A stretch of 64,000 bases of DNA from Acetobacter conturbans (GTDB lineage Bacteria > Pseudomonadota > Alphaproteobacteria > Acetobacterales > Acetobacteraceae), in assembly GCF_011516755.1 (NCBI RefSeq), contig NZ_WOSY01000008.1, forward strand, positions 124,001 to 188,000, written 5' to 3'. The stretch's first letter is position 1. Each line of letters opens with the position of its first letter. Below the pieces are notes generated by a model that did not search any database, was not told where the DNA came from, and saw nothing but the letters and a program-made list of their open reading frames with translations. A program made the position numbers and the translations under genes. Positions 52,153-61,095 of the stretch are shown here, one piece after another.

Positions 52153-52925
52153 AAGCGGTCATTCTTCTTTCCCTTGGCATTGATCCGGTCTCCGGGCGTC
52201 CGGCTCCCGTACCGGGTGAAATCCGGGCCATCGGTCTGGCTCGCGCACTCGGTGCGACGCAGATGATCGGCCTGCACGCCGGTTCCGCCCGTTCGGTTCT
52301 CGCGGAGTATGGCGGCTATGGTCTCACGCAGATCGTGTGCCTGAAAGGTGGCGAAACCGATCCTGTGCAGGCACTGGCAGACGCCGTGAAGGGCAATTCT
52401 TTGTTCGCCGATGGTGCGCCGGATCTCGTGCTGGCGGCCTCCCGCGGGCGCGGTGGAAGCGATATGGGGCTGCTGCCGTATCAGCTCGCACAGGCGCTCG
52501 GCTGGCCTATCGCCACGGACATCGTCGCTCCACTGGAAGAGCCCACCGCCGTAGGAGAACTGCTGCTGGCGCAATCCCGTGCGAGAGGCGCGGTCAAACC
52601 CGTTTCCGTGATGCTCCCCTGCGTCATCACTGTGCCTGACACAGCCCGGTGTGTTCCTGCTTTTGTGTTTGCCCTTCAGCGGACAACACAGATGGACGAG
52701 CAGACTGTTACGGTTCACTCTGCCCCGACTGATGAAGGGGTAGGGGATAACGGTATGCTGCGTCCCTATCGCAGGCGTCCGAAACTGATTTCGGGCGCGT
52801 CGAAGGACAGCGGAGGCGGCCAGCTTATGGTCGATCCCGAGCCGCATGAAGCCGCGCGTGCGATCGTCACGCATCTTCGTGCACTGGGTGTTCTGCCCGA
52901 TCCCGATCAGGCTCCCGAAGCCTGA
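52149..52925 (+). CDS. etfB: electron transfer flavoprotein beta-type subunit
   Basis: A 258-residue EtfB homologue. It has the AMP-binding core (LVLAASRGRGGSDMGLLPYQ; LGWPIATDIVAPLEE), with a divergent C-terminal part (PYRRRPKLISGASKD) replacing the usual recognition loop, as is common in the DgcAB-associated Etf group. The ATG at 52149 overlaps the etfA stop (ATGA); the open frame extends further upstream only as shadow. frmA follows after 36 bases. Confidence 0.85.
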   Translation: MKAVILLSLGIDPVSGRPAPVPGEIRAIGLARALGATQMIGLHAGSARSVLAEYGGYGLTQIVCLKGGETDPVQALADAVKGNSLFADGAPDLVLAASRGRGGSDMGLLPYQLAQALGWPIATDIVAPLEEPTAVGELLLAQSRARGAVKPVSVMLPCVITVPDTARCVPAFVFALQRTTQMDEQTVTVHSAPTDEGVGDNGMLRPYRRRPKLISGASKDSGGGQLMVDPEPHEAARAIVTHLRALGVLPDPDQAPEA

Positions 52926-52961
52926 TTATCGAAGTTACAGACAAGGAAAGAGAACAGCGCA

Positions 52962-54074
52962 ATGGACGTAAGAGCCGCGGTAGCGTTTGAAGCAGGCAAG
53001 CCACTGGAGATCGAGACGGTCCAGCTCGAAGGCCCGCGCGAGGGTGAAGTGCTGGTCGAGATCAAGGCGACCGGTCTGTGCCACACGGACAAGTTCACCC
53101 TTTCCGGCGCCGACCCGGAAGGTCTGTTCCCCGCCATCCTCGGGCATGAAGGCGCTGGTATCGTCCGTGAGGTCGGTGCGGGCGTGAAGCACCTGAAGCC
53201 GGGCGATCATGTGATTCCGCTCTACACGCCGGAATGTCGCGAGTGCAAATCCTGCCTGTCGCAGAAGACCAATCTCTGCACGTCCATCCGTGCGACGCAG
53301 GGCAAGGGCCTGATGCCGGACGGTACCTCGCGCTTCTCCTTCAAGGGTCAGCCCATCCATCATTACATGGGCTGCTCGACCTTTGCGAACTTCACCGTCA
53401 TGCCGGAAATCGCGCTGGCGAAGGTTCGTGAGGACGCGCCGTTCGACAAGATCTGCTACATCGGCTGCGGCGTAACGACCGGTATCGGCGCAGTCATCTT
53501 CACGGCCAAGGTTGAGCCGAATTCTACGGTGGCCGTGTTCGGTCTTGGTGGTATTGGCCTGAACGTGATTCAGGGCGCGAAGTTGGTGGGTGCCGATAAG
53601 ATCATCGGCGTGGACATCAATCCGGCTCGTGAGGAAATGGCCCGCAAGTTTGGGATGACGCACTTCGTCAATCCGAAGGATCTGCCGGATGGCGACGTTG
53701 TCGGCCGGATCATCGAACTGACGGGCGGCGGCGCGGATTACACCTTTGAGTGCGTCGGCAACACCACCCTGATGCGTCAGGCACTTGAGTGCGCTCATCG
53801 TGGCTGGGGTGTCTCCACGGTGATCGGCGTGGCCGGTGCCGGTCAGGAGATCAGCACCCGCCCGTTCCAGCTTGTTACGGGTCGTCGCTGGATCGGTTCG
53901 GCCTTCGGCGGTGCGCGCGGTCGGACTGACGTGCCGAAAATTGTTGACTGGTACATGGAAAACCGCATCAATATCGATGACCTCATCACGCACAAGCTGC
54001 CGCTTGAGAAGATCAACGAAGGCTTCGATATGATGACGCGCGGCGAGAGCATCCGCACCGTCGTCGAATTCTGA
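52962..54074 (+). CDS. frmA: S-(hydroxymethyl)glutathione dehydrogenase / class III alcohol dehydrogenase
   Basis: Oxidises the glutathione adduct of formaldehyde to S-formylglutathione. The 370-residue protein has catalytic zinc Cys in GLCHTDKFTLSG, GHEGAGIVREVG, the structural zinc set PECRECKSCLSQKTNLC, an NAD motif FGLGGIGLNVIQGAKLVGA, and the class III marker CGVTTGIGAV. AAGGAAAGAG precedes the ATG. In this operon it removes formaldehyde released by GbcA and DgcA. Followed by fghA after 10 bases. Confidence 0.96.
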   Translation: MDVRAAVAFEAGKPLEIETVQLEGPREGEVLVEIKATGLCHTDKFTLSGADPEGLFPAILGHEGAGIVREVGAGVKHLKPGDHVIPLYTPECRECKSCLSQKTNLCTSIRATQGKGLMPDGTSRFSFKGQPIHHYMGCSTFANFTVMPEIALAKVREDAPFDKICYIGCGVTTGIGAVIFTAKVEPNSTVAVFGLGGIGLNVIQGAKLVGADKIIGVDINPAREEMARKFGMTHFVNPKDLPDGDVVGRIIELTGGGADYTFECVGNTTLMRQALECAHRGWGVSTVIGVAGAGQEISTRPFQLVTGRRWIGSAFGGARGRTDVPKIVDWYMENRINIDDLITHKLPLEKINEGFDMMTRGESIRTVVEF

Positions 54075-54084
54075 GGAGCAGGCC

Positions 54085-54933
54085 ATGACCCTGACAACAG
54101 CATCGAAACATTTCTGCTGCGGGGGCGAACTCGGCTTCTACACGGTCCAGTCGGAGGCCCTTGGGCTTCCGACAACCTTCGGGGTTTTTATTCCCGAAGG
54201 TGCGAGCAAGGAAAAGCCGGTTCCCGTACTGTATCTGTTGGCGGGGCTGACCTGCACGCAGGATACATTCCTGATCAAGTCGAACATTGTCCGGTTTGCC
54301 GCGAAGCACGGCATCGCTCTGGTCGCATGCGATACATCCCCACGTGGTGCAAAGGTGCCGGGCGAGGCTGACAGTTGGGATCTGGGGGTGGGGGCCGGAT
54401 TCTACCTCGATGCCACGCAGTCACCTTGGCGGGCGCATTACCGCATGGGCACGTTCATCGGCGAGGAACTGCCGAAACTGGTTGCGGAGCAGTTCCCGGT
54501 CGATGCCTCGAAACAGGGAATCTGCGGTCATTCGATGGGGGGGCATGGCGCACTGGTTCATGCGCTTCGCTCGCCGGAGAAGTGGAAATCAGTCTCGGCG
54601 TTTGCGCCGATCGTCCATCCGACCGCCGTGCCGTGGGGCGAGAAAGCGTTCACGGCCTATCTCGGCCCGGACAAGGCCACGTGGGCACAGCATGATGCAA
54701 CGTTGCTCATCAAGGCCGGTCACACGCATCCGACCACCATTCTTGTGGATCAGGGGGACGGGGATCAGTTCCTTGAGCGGGAATTGCAGCCCTGGCATCT
54801 GGAAGAGGCCGCGAAGGCCGCAGGCCAGAAGCTGACGCTGCGTCGTCATGCCGGATACGATCATTCCTACTGGTTCATCCAGAGCTTCATCGAAGATCAC
54901 ATGGACCATCATACGAAGATCCTGAAAGGATAA
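54085..54933 (+). CDS. fghA: S-formylglutathione hydrolase
   Basis: Releases formate and glutathione from S-formylglutathione, completing formaldehyde oxidation. The 282-residue protein has the nucleophile motif GHSMGGHGALVHAL, the FIPEG/PVLYLLAGLTC start typical of the esterase D family, DQGDGDQFLER (acid region) and HAGYDHSYWFIQSFIEDH (catalytic His). GAGGAG precedes the ATG. Last gene of the betaine operon, with a strong terminator 33 bases downstream. Confidence 0.96.
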   Translation: MTLTTASKHFCCGGELGFYTVQSEALGLPTTFGVFIPEGASKEKPVPVLYLLAGLTCTQDTFLIKSNIVRFAAKHGIALVACDTSPRGAKVPGEADSWDLGVGAGFYLDATQSPWRAHYRMGTFIGEELPKLVAEQFPVDASKQGICGHSMGGHGALVHALRSPEKWKSVSAFAPIVHPTAVPWGEKAFTAYLGPDKATWAQHDATLLIKAGHTHPTTILVDQGDGDQFLERELQPWHLEEAAKAAGQKLTLRRHAGYDHSYWFIQSFIEDHMDHHTKILKG

Positions 54934-54965
54934 TCACTTTCTGATTTCCGGAAATATTCTGTGAC

Positions 54966-54996
54966 AAAAATCCCCTGCCTTAAACAGGGGATTTTT
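54966..54996. terminator. rho-independent terminator of the betaine operon
   Basis: AAAAATCCCCTG (54966-54977) pairs with CAGGGGATTTTT (54985-54996) around a 7-base loop, with A and T tracts on both sides. Ends the nine-gene gbcA-fghA unit. Confidence 0.92.
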
Positions 54997-55186
54997 ATTT
55001 TGCAGTTTTATACTCCGGACGCTGGCTTTCTGCCGGAAGGCTTCATGCCCTTTCTGGGTGGGACGTCATCCTCGCAGATGCTTGATGTTATGCCGGTCTC
55101 GAAACATGATCGCCGGATGACAGCGTTCTGCTATGGGGAGCGCAAAGGTGGCAGGGAGCGCCTCGGGTGATTTTCGGGATGTGTGC

Positions 55187-56599
55187 ATGACGGTGAAAAC
55201 GGCTGAAGACCGGCTCCATGATGTGGCGATTATTGGTGGCGGCGTCGTGGGCTGCGCCATGTTTCGCGCCTGTGTGCTGGCAGGAGCGCGTACCGTTCTT
55301 CTGGAAAAGGGAGGCGACCTGCTCGAAGGGGCCAGCAAGGCCAACAGCGCCATTTTGCACACCGGTTTCGACGCCACGCCCGACACGCTGGAAGTGACGT
55401 GCATGCAGCGGGGCTATGCGCTGTATCGGGATATCTGCGAAAACATGAACCTGTCCGTCATGAAGACTGGCGCGATGGTGGCAGCCTGGTCGGCGGATGA
55501 CATCGCCTGTTTTCCGGCTATCATGGATAAGGCTGCCCGGAACGGCGTGCCGGTAAAGCAGCTTGATGCACAGCAGGCACGCCTGCGGGAGCCCGCCCTT
55601 TCGAAGGATGTGCGGGGTGCCGTGCTCGTTGAGGAAGAGCATCTGATCGATCCCTGGTCGGCACCGCTGGCCTATGCCCGACAGGCGGTCGAAAACGGTG
55701 GCACCCACCTATGCCGCGCGCGTGTCGAAAGCGGTGTGCGGGAAGGGAATGTCTGGCGGCTGGATGTCGCGGGGAAACCGGCGGTCCGGGCGCGCGTGGT
55801 CATCAACTGCGCCGGAAACCACGGCGATCTCGTCGAAGCCATCGCCCGCCCGTCACCTTTCACGATCACGCCGCGAAAAGGGCAGTTCGTGGTTTTCGAC
55901 AAGACGGCCAGCGATCTTTTCAGAACGATCATCCTGCCGGTGCCGACGGCCCTCACCAAAGGTGTGGTGGTGACGCGCACCGTCTTCGGCAACGTCCTCG
56001 TCGGCCCGACGGCGGAACCGCAGACAGAGCGTGAATTTCCCACGGTCGAGCATGATGCTCTGGAAAAGCTGCGGGAAGCTGCGTTTCGTATCATCCCCGC
56101 TCTCCGCGACCATGACGTGACGACGGCCTATGCCGGGCTGCGTCCGGCCACCCAGTTCAGCGATTATCAGATCGAGGCGCTCCCCACGGACGGATGGATC
56201 ACGGTCGGAGGGATCCGTTCCACCGGACTGACCGGTGCCTTGGGCATCGCGGAGCATGTCGTTGGACTGTACCGCGCCCATTTCGCCGATCCGTCACCAC
56301 TTGCGAATGTCGTCGTCCCCTCCATGCCTAATCTGGTCGAGGAACGGCCTCGTCCGTGGATGCAGCCCGAACGGGGACCGATCGTCTGCCACTGCGAGCG
56401 TGTCACCGAACATGAAATCGAAGCGGCTCTGACCGACCGCGTGCTCCCGGCCGGAACGCTGGGCGGTCTTCGTCGCCGCACGCGCTGCATGATGGGGCGG
56501 TGTCAGGGATTTTATTGCACGCGACGCGTTATGGAACTGGCTCAATCCCATCTGCCCGGCCTTGTGAGTCCGACTGGGAAGGGCCGCAGCGATGTATGA
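55187..56599 (+). CDS. GlpA-like FAD-dependent dehydrogenase with BFD-type [2Fe-2S] domain
   Basis: A 470-residue protein. The N-terminal part is a DAO-fold FAD enzyme (DVAIIGGGVVGCAMFRA; EGASKANSAILHTGFDA) closest in pattern to the soluble GlpA/LhgO type found in Thermotoga and clostridia. The C-terminal part has a bacterioferredoxin-associated [2Fe-2S] domain (VCHCERVTEHEIEAA; RCMMGRCQGFYC). It would oxidise an alpha-hydroxy or polyol-phosphate substrate such as glycerol-3-phosphate, passing electrons to the next protein. The ATG at 55187 removes 18 non-conserved residues from the longer ORF at 55133. Overlaps the following oxidoreductase gene by eight bases. Substrate is not established. 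Confidence 0.75.
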   Translation: MTVKTAEDRLHDVAIIGGGVVGCAMFRACVLAGARTVLLEKGGDLLEGASKANSAILHTGFDATPDTLEVTCMQRGYALYRDICENMNLSVMKTGAMVAAWSADDIACFPAIMDKAARNGVPVKQLDAQQARLREPALSKDVRGAVLVEEEHLIDPWSAPLAYARQAVENGGTHLCRARVESGVREGNVWRLDVAGKPAVRARVVINCAGNHGDLVEAIARPSPFTITPRKGQFVVFDKTASDLFRTIILPVPTALTKGVVVTRTVFGNVLVGPTAEPQTEREFPTVEHDALEKLREAAFRIIPALRDHDVTTAYAGLRPATQFSDYQIEALPTDGWITVGGIRSTGLTGALGIAEHVVGLYRAHFADPSPLANVVVPSMPNLVEERPRPWMQPERGPIVCHCERVTEHEIEAALTDRVLPAGTLGGLRRRTRCMMGRCQGFYCTRRVMELAQSHLPGLVSPTGKGRSDV

Positions 56600-57791
56600 A
56601 GCCCTTATCGTCGGAGCCGGGCCAGCGGGCCTGAACGCGGCGCGTGTATTGCGGAAAAACGGTGTGAAAAACATCGCCGTTCTGGAACGCACAGGCGATG
56701 CGGGCGGCTTGCCGCGTTATTGCGGCCATACCGGGTTTGGAATGATGGATTTCCGGCGCGTATGGCGCGGCCCGCGCTATGCTCGCGCACTGGTGGAGTC
56801 CGTGGGGGAGACCCCCATCCTGACCGATACGATCGTGACCGGCATTGAACCCGGTGGCATCGTGCATGTGGCCACGGAGCGCGGTCTGGAAAGCTGGCAG
56901 GCGCGCACGGTTCTGCTGGCCACGGGAACGCGGGAGACGCCACGAGGGCCCCGTCTTGTGTCCGGCACACGTCCGTGGGGCGTGACCACCACGGGCGCGT
57001 TTCAGGAAATGGTGATGAAGGGACTGACTCCTTTCCGTCGTCCCGTGATCATCGGCAGCGAACTGGTTTCCTTTTCCGCCCTGATGACGGCGCGGCATGG
57101 CGGCGTTCAGCCCGTCGCGATGATCGAGGAAAATGCCCGCATCACGGCACAGCGTCCGGCGGATGTGCTGGCCCGGATGATCTACGGCACGCCGGTGCTT
57201 CTCGACACGCGGCTCGTTGCAATCCGTGGCGGCGAAAAAGTCGAGGGCGTGGAAATTGAGCAGAATGGCACCCGTCGCGTGCTGGACTGTGACGGCGTGG
57301 TGTTCACAGGCCATTTCGTGCCTGACGCCATTCTCGCGCGTCTGTCCGGCATTCCGCTGGATGCGGGAACGCACGGCCCGATGATCGATTCCACCTTTCG
57401 CACGCTCGATCCGAACGTGTTCGCGGCGGGCAACGTTCTGCGAGCCGTGGAACATTCCGGCATGGCGGCCCGGGAAGGACAATCTGCCGCGGACATGATG
57501 CTGCGCGCGCTTGCGGGTCGGTTACCGGATGCCGGACGCGCCATTCCCGTCACATGCGGCGAAGGGGTGAACAGCGTCTGGCCGCAGCGTGTCTATGCGG
57601 CGGAACATGGACGCGTGGTGCTGCATGTCAGCGTGGAGTGTGCAGGGCAGGATATGCTTCGCCTGTCCTGTGATGACGGCCGCATAGTGGCGGAGCGGCG
57701 GGTGAGAAGCCTTTTCCGGCATCGTCTGGAACTACCTGTGGCGGCCTCATTGTTCGCGGGTGTGGCCACATTGCGCCTCGATCTGGTCTGA
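56592..57791 (+). CDS. FAD/NAD-dependent oxidoreductase, partner of the GlpA-like protein
   Basis: A 399-residue pyridine-nucleotide-disulfide-type flavoprotein lacking the redox disulfide. Motifs: ALIVGAGPAGLNAARVL (FAD), LLATGTRETPRGPRLVSG, VIIGSELVSFSAL (second dinucleotide fold) and PNVFAAGNVLRAVEHSG. The gene pair GlpA-BFD plus this protein recalls the glycerol-3-phosphate oxidising sets of Thermotoga, in which a third small CxxC protein is separate. Here the protein has about 80 extra C-terminal residues (from VNSVWPQ) of unknown fold. Translationally linked to both neighbours. Confidence 0.75.
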   Translation: MYEALIVGAGPAGLNAARVLRKNGVKNIAVLERTGDAGGLPRYCGHTGFGMMDFRRVWRGPRYARALVESVGETPILTDTIVTGIEPGGIVHVATERGLESWQARTVLLATGTRETPRGPRLVSGTRPWGVTTTGAFQEMVMKGLTPFRRPVIIGSELVSFSALMTARHGGVQPVAMIEENARITAQRPADVLARMIYGTPVLLDTRLVAIRGGEKVEGVEIEQNGTRRVLDCDGVVFTGHFVPDAILARLSGIPLDAGTHGPMIDSTFRTLDPNVFAAGNVLRAVEHSGMAAREGQSAADMMLRALAGRLPDAGRAIPVTCGEGVNSVWPQRVYAAEHGRVVLHVSVECAGQDMLRLSCDDGRIVAERRVRSLFRHRLELPVAASLFAGVATLRLDLV

Positions 57792-57801
57792 GGAGGGCAG
57801 C

Positions 57802-59235
57802 GTGAAGAGTTGCCTCGTCATCGATCAGGGAACAACCGGCACAAAAGCCTATCGCGTATGGTCGGACGGGCGGATGGAATTTGTCGCACGGCGCACCCAT
57901 CGGCAGAGCCTGCCCGAACCGGGGCGGGTCGAACATGATGCGGAGGAAATTCTCACGCATCTGCAGGAAATCATTGAAGTGGCGGGGCCGGTGGAGGCTC
58001 TGGCGCTGGCCAATCAGGGTGAGACAGTTGTTGCATGGGATGCACGGACAGGAGCGCCTGTCGGTCCTGCAATCGTGTGGCAGGATACGCGCACAAGCGA
58101 TGTCGTGGCCCGGATGAAAGAGGACGGGCTGGAGCCGGAGGTGATGGCGCGCTCCGGTCTGCCGCTCGACTGTTACTTCTCCGCCTCCCGTCTGCGCTGG
58201 TATCTCGATCATGTGCCGCAGGCGAAGGCGTTGCAGGAACAGGGCTGGCTGCGTCTGGGCACAAGCGATGCGTTTTTTCTCGACCGTTTATGCGCGGCGT
58301 TCGTCACGGATGTGACCACAGCCTCGCGCACCTCCCTGATGAACATTCGCACCTTGCAATGGGATGAAACCGTTTGCCGCCTGTTCGGCGTGCCAATGGA
58401 GTGCCTGCCTGCCATTCGTCCGACGGTGGGGACGTTCGGTTGTCTCCGCGCGTCGGGTGTGCCGGTGGTGGTCAGCGTTGTTGACCAGCAGGCGGCGCTT
58501 TACGGCCATGGTTTGCAAAAAACGGGTGACGTGAAGATCACGTTTGGGACAGGTGCCTTCGCTCTGGCGCTGACGGGTCCGGAATTGCGTGTGGATGCCG
58601 GAGAGGGACTTCTGCCCACGGTGGCATGGCAGTTCGAAGGTCAGCCTCCGGTGTATGCTCTCGATGGCGGTATCCTCACCGCAGGCGCGGCGGTCAACTG
58701 GATCGAAAGCCTGGGGGCAGCATTTTCCTGCACGGATTCTGAAGCGCTGAAGGATGCTTCAGCAGCGGCGAAAGGCATATTTTTCCTGCCGGCGTTGCAG
58801 GGACTGGGGTGTCCCTGGTGGCAGAGGGAAACGCGCGGGATGTGGGCAGGGCTTGGGCTGGATGCAGGCCCACAGGATATGGCGCGGGCTGTTCTGGAGG
58901 GCATTGCCTTCCGCGCTGTCCAGCTTGTCCAGACTTTCGAAAAAACGACAGGCCATGTAGCCGCGCGCGTGTCCGTTGATGGCGGACTGGTGACGAATAC
59001 ATGGTTCACGCAATTTCTGGCTGACTGCCTGTGTTCGCCTGTTCATGTGCCCGGGCAGGTGGACGTGACTGCGGCGGGTCTTGGCCGGTTCTGGTTGGAA
59101 AGCGAAGGGGAGGGTCGTCCTGTTGACGGTCTGTGGACGGTCGTCTCCCCCCATCCCGGTGCCGTGGACCCCTGCTGGCAGGAGCGGTTTGATATGCTGA
59201 CCCGGCTTGCTGCGGACTGGGGAAGCAAAAGCTGA
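57802..59235 (+). CDS. FGGY-family kinase, glycerol-kinase-like
   Basis: A 477-residue carbohydrate/polyol kinase. ATP-domain phosphate-1 loop IDQGTTGTKAYRV, substrate-domain IVWQDTRTSDVV, FGTGAFALALTG (phosphate-2), and GLGCPWWQRETRGMWAGL, where glycerol kinases have APYWDPxARG; C-terminal VSVDGGLVTN. The resemblance is to glycerol kinase, but substrate-side residues differ enough that another polyol or amino-alcohol substrate is possible. The GTG at 57802 has AGGAGG five bases upstream and is the only good start. It follows the FAD/NAD gene by 10 bases. Confidence 0.78.
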   Translation: MKSCLVIDQGTTGTKAYRVWSDGRMEFVARRTHRQSLPEPGRVEHDAEEILTHLQEIIEVAGPVEALALANQGETVVAWDARTGAPVGPAIVWQDTRTSDVVARMKEDGLEPEVMARSGLPLDCYFSASRLRWYLDHVPQAKALQEQGWLRLGTSDAFFLDRLCAAFVTDVTTASRTSLMNIRTLQWDETVCRLFGVPMECLPAIRPTVGTFGCLRASGVPVVVSVVDQQAALYGHGLQKTGDVKITFGTGAFALALTGPELRVDAGEGLLPTVAWQFEGQPPVYALDGGILTAGAAVNWIESLGAAFSCTDSEALKDASAAAKGIFFLPALQGLGCPWWQRETRGMWAGLGLDAGPQDMARAVLEGIAFRAVQLVQTFEKTTGHVAARVSVDGGLVTNTWFTQFLADCLCSPVHVPGQVDVTAAGLGRFWLESEGEGRPVDGLWTVVSPHPGAVDPCWQERFDMLTRLAADWGSKS

Positions 59236-59334
59236 TTGCATCATTCCATTTCCGACATGATAATGGCCTATTGCGGAGTATTCCCCCAAGTAAGGGACGG
59301 GTCCGTCGGAACATGCAGCATTAAGGGATCAGGG

Positions 59335-60870
59335 ATGGAGAAGAACCAGCATAATGACGAGGATGCCGGTGTCCTCGCCTCCATGGGTTACACCCAGGAA
59401 CTTTCGAGGAGTATGAAAGGCTTCTCGAACTTCGCCATTTCCTTCTCTATCATCTGCATCCTGGCCGGAGGCATCACCTCCTTCCAGCTCGGTTTCTCGT
59501 CACTCGGCGGATTCGGTGTCGCGATCGGCTGGATTGTAGGCACGATCTTCGCGACCATCGTCGCCTGTTCCATGGGACAGATCGCGTCGGCCTATCCGAC
59601 GGCGGGTGGCCTGTATCACTGGTCGTCCATCCTTGGCGGGCGCGGCTGGGGCTGGGCAACGGCATGGGTGAATCTGCTGGGCCTCGTCTTCGTGCTCGCC
59701 TCCGTGAACGTGGGTGCCTACACGCTGTTCGTGCAGCTCATTCTGGGCAAGATTTTCGGGATGGACGTCTCTGGCTGGGGTTATGGCCACCAGTTGATAG
59801 GCGTGCTTCTTATTGCCAGTTCACAGGCACTATTCAATCACGTTGGCATCAAAATCACGAAAATCCTCACGGATTTCTCGGGTTATCTGATTCTGTTCGC
59901 GGCCCTGCTGCTGACCGTCATGATGCTGTATTGCGCCCCTGGTTTCCACTGGGATCGGCTGCTGACCATCGTGAACAACACCGGTGCACCGGGTGGAAAT
60001 GTCTTTCCGCGCAGTGAGAATCTGATCTACGCATTCTGTCTCGCGCTTATTCTGCCAGCCTATACCATTACTGGATTTGATGCCTCCGCCCACGTGGCGG
60101 AAGAGACGATCGATGCCCGTAACGTCGTGCCGCGCGGTATGATTAACGCGGTGCTGATCTCGGGGCTGTTCGGCTTCATCATGGTCTGCTCTTTCGTGCT
60201 CGCGATGCCGGACCCGACAAGTTCCGCCGCTCAGGGCGGGGACGTCTTCTTCAACCTGCTGGCGCAGCTGCCGGTGCCGAGCTGGCTGCGAAGCTTCATG
60301 TATGTGATGATTGTGGCAGCCAATTACCTGTGCGCGCTGGCGGGCATGACCTCAACCTCCCGCATGGTGTTCGCCTTTGGTCGTGACGGTGGCCTGCCGG
60401 GGTCGAAACTGTGGCGCTATGTCAGCCCGGTCTATCGCACACCGGTTCCCGCGATCTGGCTGGTCGCCATTCTGTCCTGCGCCGTGACGCTTTACTCTTC
60501 TGCCTTCGCGGCACTGGCTGCTGGTTGCGCCATCTTCCTCTATGTTTCCTACGCCATGCCGATCGGCGCGGGTATCCTTGCCCAGCGCAAGCGCAACGTG
60601 ATGACCGGCCCATTCCGGCTGGGCGCACTTTCCACTCCGTTCGCGGTTCTCACGGTTATCGGCTCGATCGGACTGGTCTGGATTGGCATTCAGCCGCCGA
60701 ACGACATCCTGATCAGCTATGTGGTCGGCATCGTCGTCGTGCTTCTGGGTGGCTGGTTTCTTGTCGAGAAGAGGCGTTTCAAAGGACCGCCACTGGGGGG
60801 CACGGTCTCCACTTCGACCGAGAAGATGATGGACGAGGAGATCGTACAGGAAACGGCTGCAGGGGCATGA
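59335..60870 (+). CDS. APC superfamily amino acid/amine permease
   Basis: A 511-residue transporter with about 12 membrane segments. Family motifs: YTQELSRSMKGFSNFAISFS, the start of the BAT1/UGA4/choline (ACT, TC 2.A.3.4) group; SAYPTAGGLYHWSS; GFDASAHVAEETIDARNVVPRG; MTSTSRMVFAFGRDGGLPG. Members carry GABA, choline, ethanolamine-like amines or basic amino acids. The ATG at 59335 is preceded by AAGGGATCAGGG; the upstream ORF extension to 59236 is not protein-like. It lies 99 bases after the kinase and ends at a strong terminator. Confidence 0.85.
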   Translation: MEKNQHNDEDAGVLASMGYTQELSRSMKGFSNFAISFSIICILAGGITSFQLGFSSLGGFGVAIGWIVGTIFATIVACSMGQIASAYPTAGGLYHWSSILGGRGWGWATAWVNLLGLVFVLASVNVGAYTLFVQLILGKIFGMDVSGWGYGHQLIGVLLIASSQALFNHVGIKITKILTDFSGYLILFAALLLTVMMLYCAPGFHWDRLLTIVNNTGAPGGNVFPRSENLIYAFCLALILPAYTITGFDASAHVAEETIDARNVVPRGMINAVLISGLFGFIMVCSFVLAMPDPTSSAAQGGDVFFNLLAQLPVPSWLRSFMYVMIVAANYLCALAGMTSTSRMVFAFGRDGGLPGSKLWRYVSPVYRTPVPAIWLVAILSCAVTLYSSAFAALAAGCAIFLYVSYAMPIGAGILAQRKRNVMTGPFRLGALSTPFAVLTVIGSIGLVWIGIQPPNDILISYVVGIVVVLLGGWFLVEKRRFKGPPLGGTVSTSTEKMMDEEIVQETAAGA

Positions 60871-60912
60871 ACGCCCTATAACAGGACGGTTCTGTTTCTT
60901 GCATCAGTTTGG

Positions 60913-60943
60913 CCCGGACGTGTGCTCACGTCCGGGTTTTTTT
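60913..60943 (+). terminator. rho-independent terminator after the permease
   Basis: CCCGGACGTG (60913-60922) pairs perfectly with CACGTCCGGG (60927-60936) around TGCT, followed by seven T residues. Ends the GlpA-like/kinase/permease locus. Confidence 0.95.
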
Positions 60944-61095
60944 GTTCATCCCATTTACGAATGGGACAGAATTTGGTCTGGAAAACACATGGTCTGCTAC
61001 GGTCTTTTTGCCGCCGCAGCAGACCTCATAAAATCTCCCGGGCTTCCAAACGACGCTTTATGGAGTAGTAAGCTTGGACAGTGAATCGTCCACTC

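Noticed and set aside
52935-54086. 383-residue minus-strand ORF opposite frmA
   Set aside because: Shadow of a class III alcohol dehydrogenase with all zinc ligands present.
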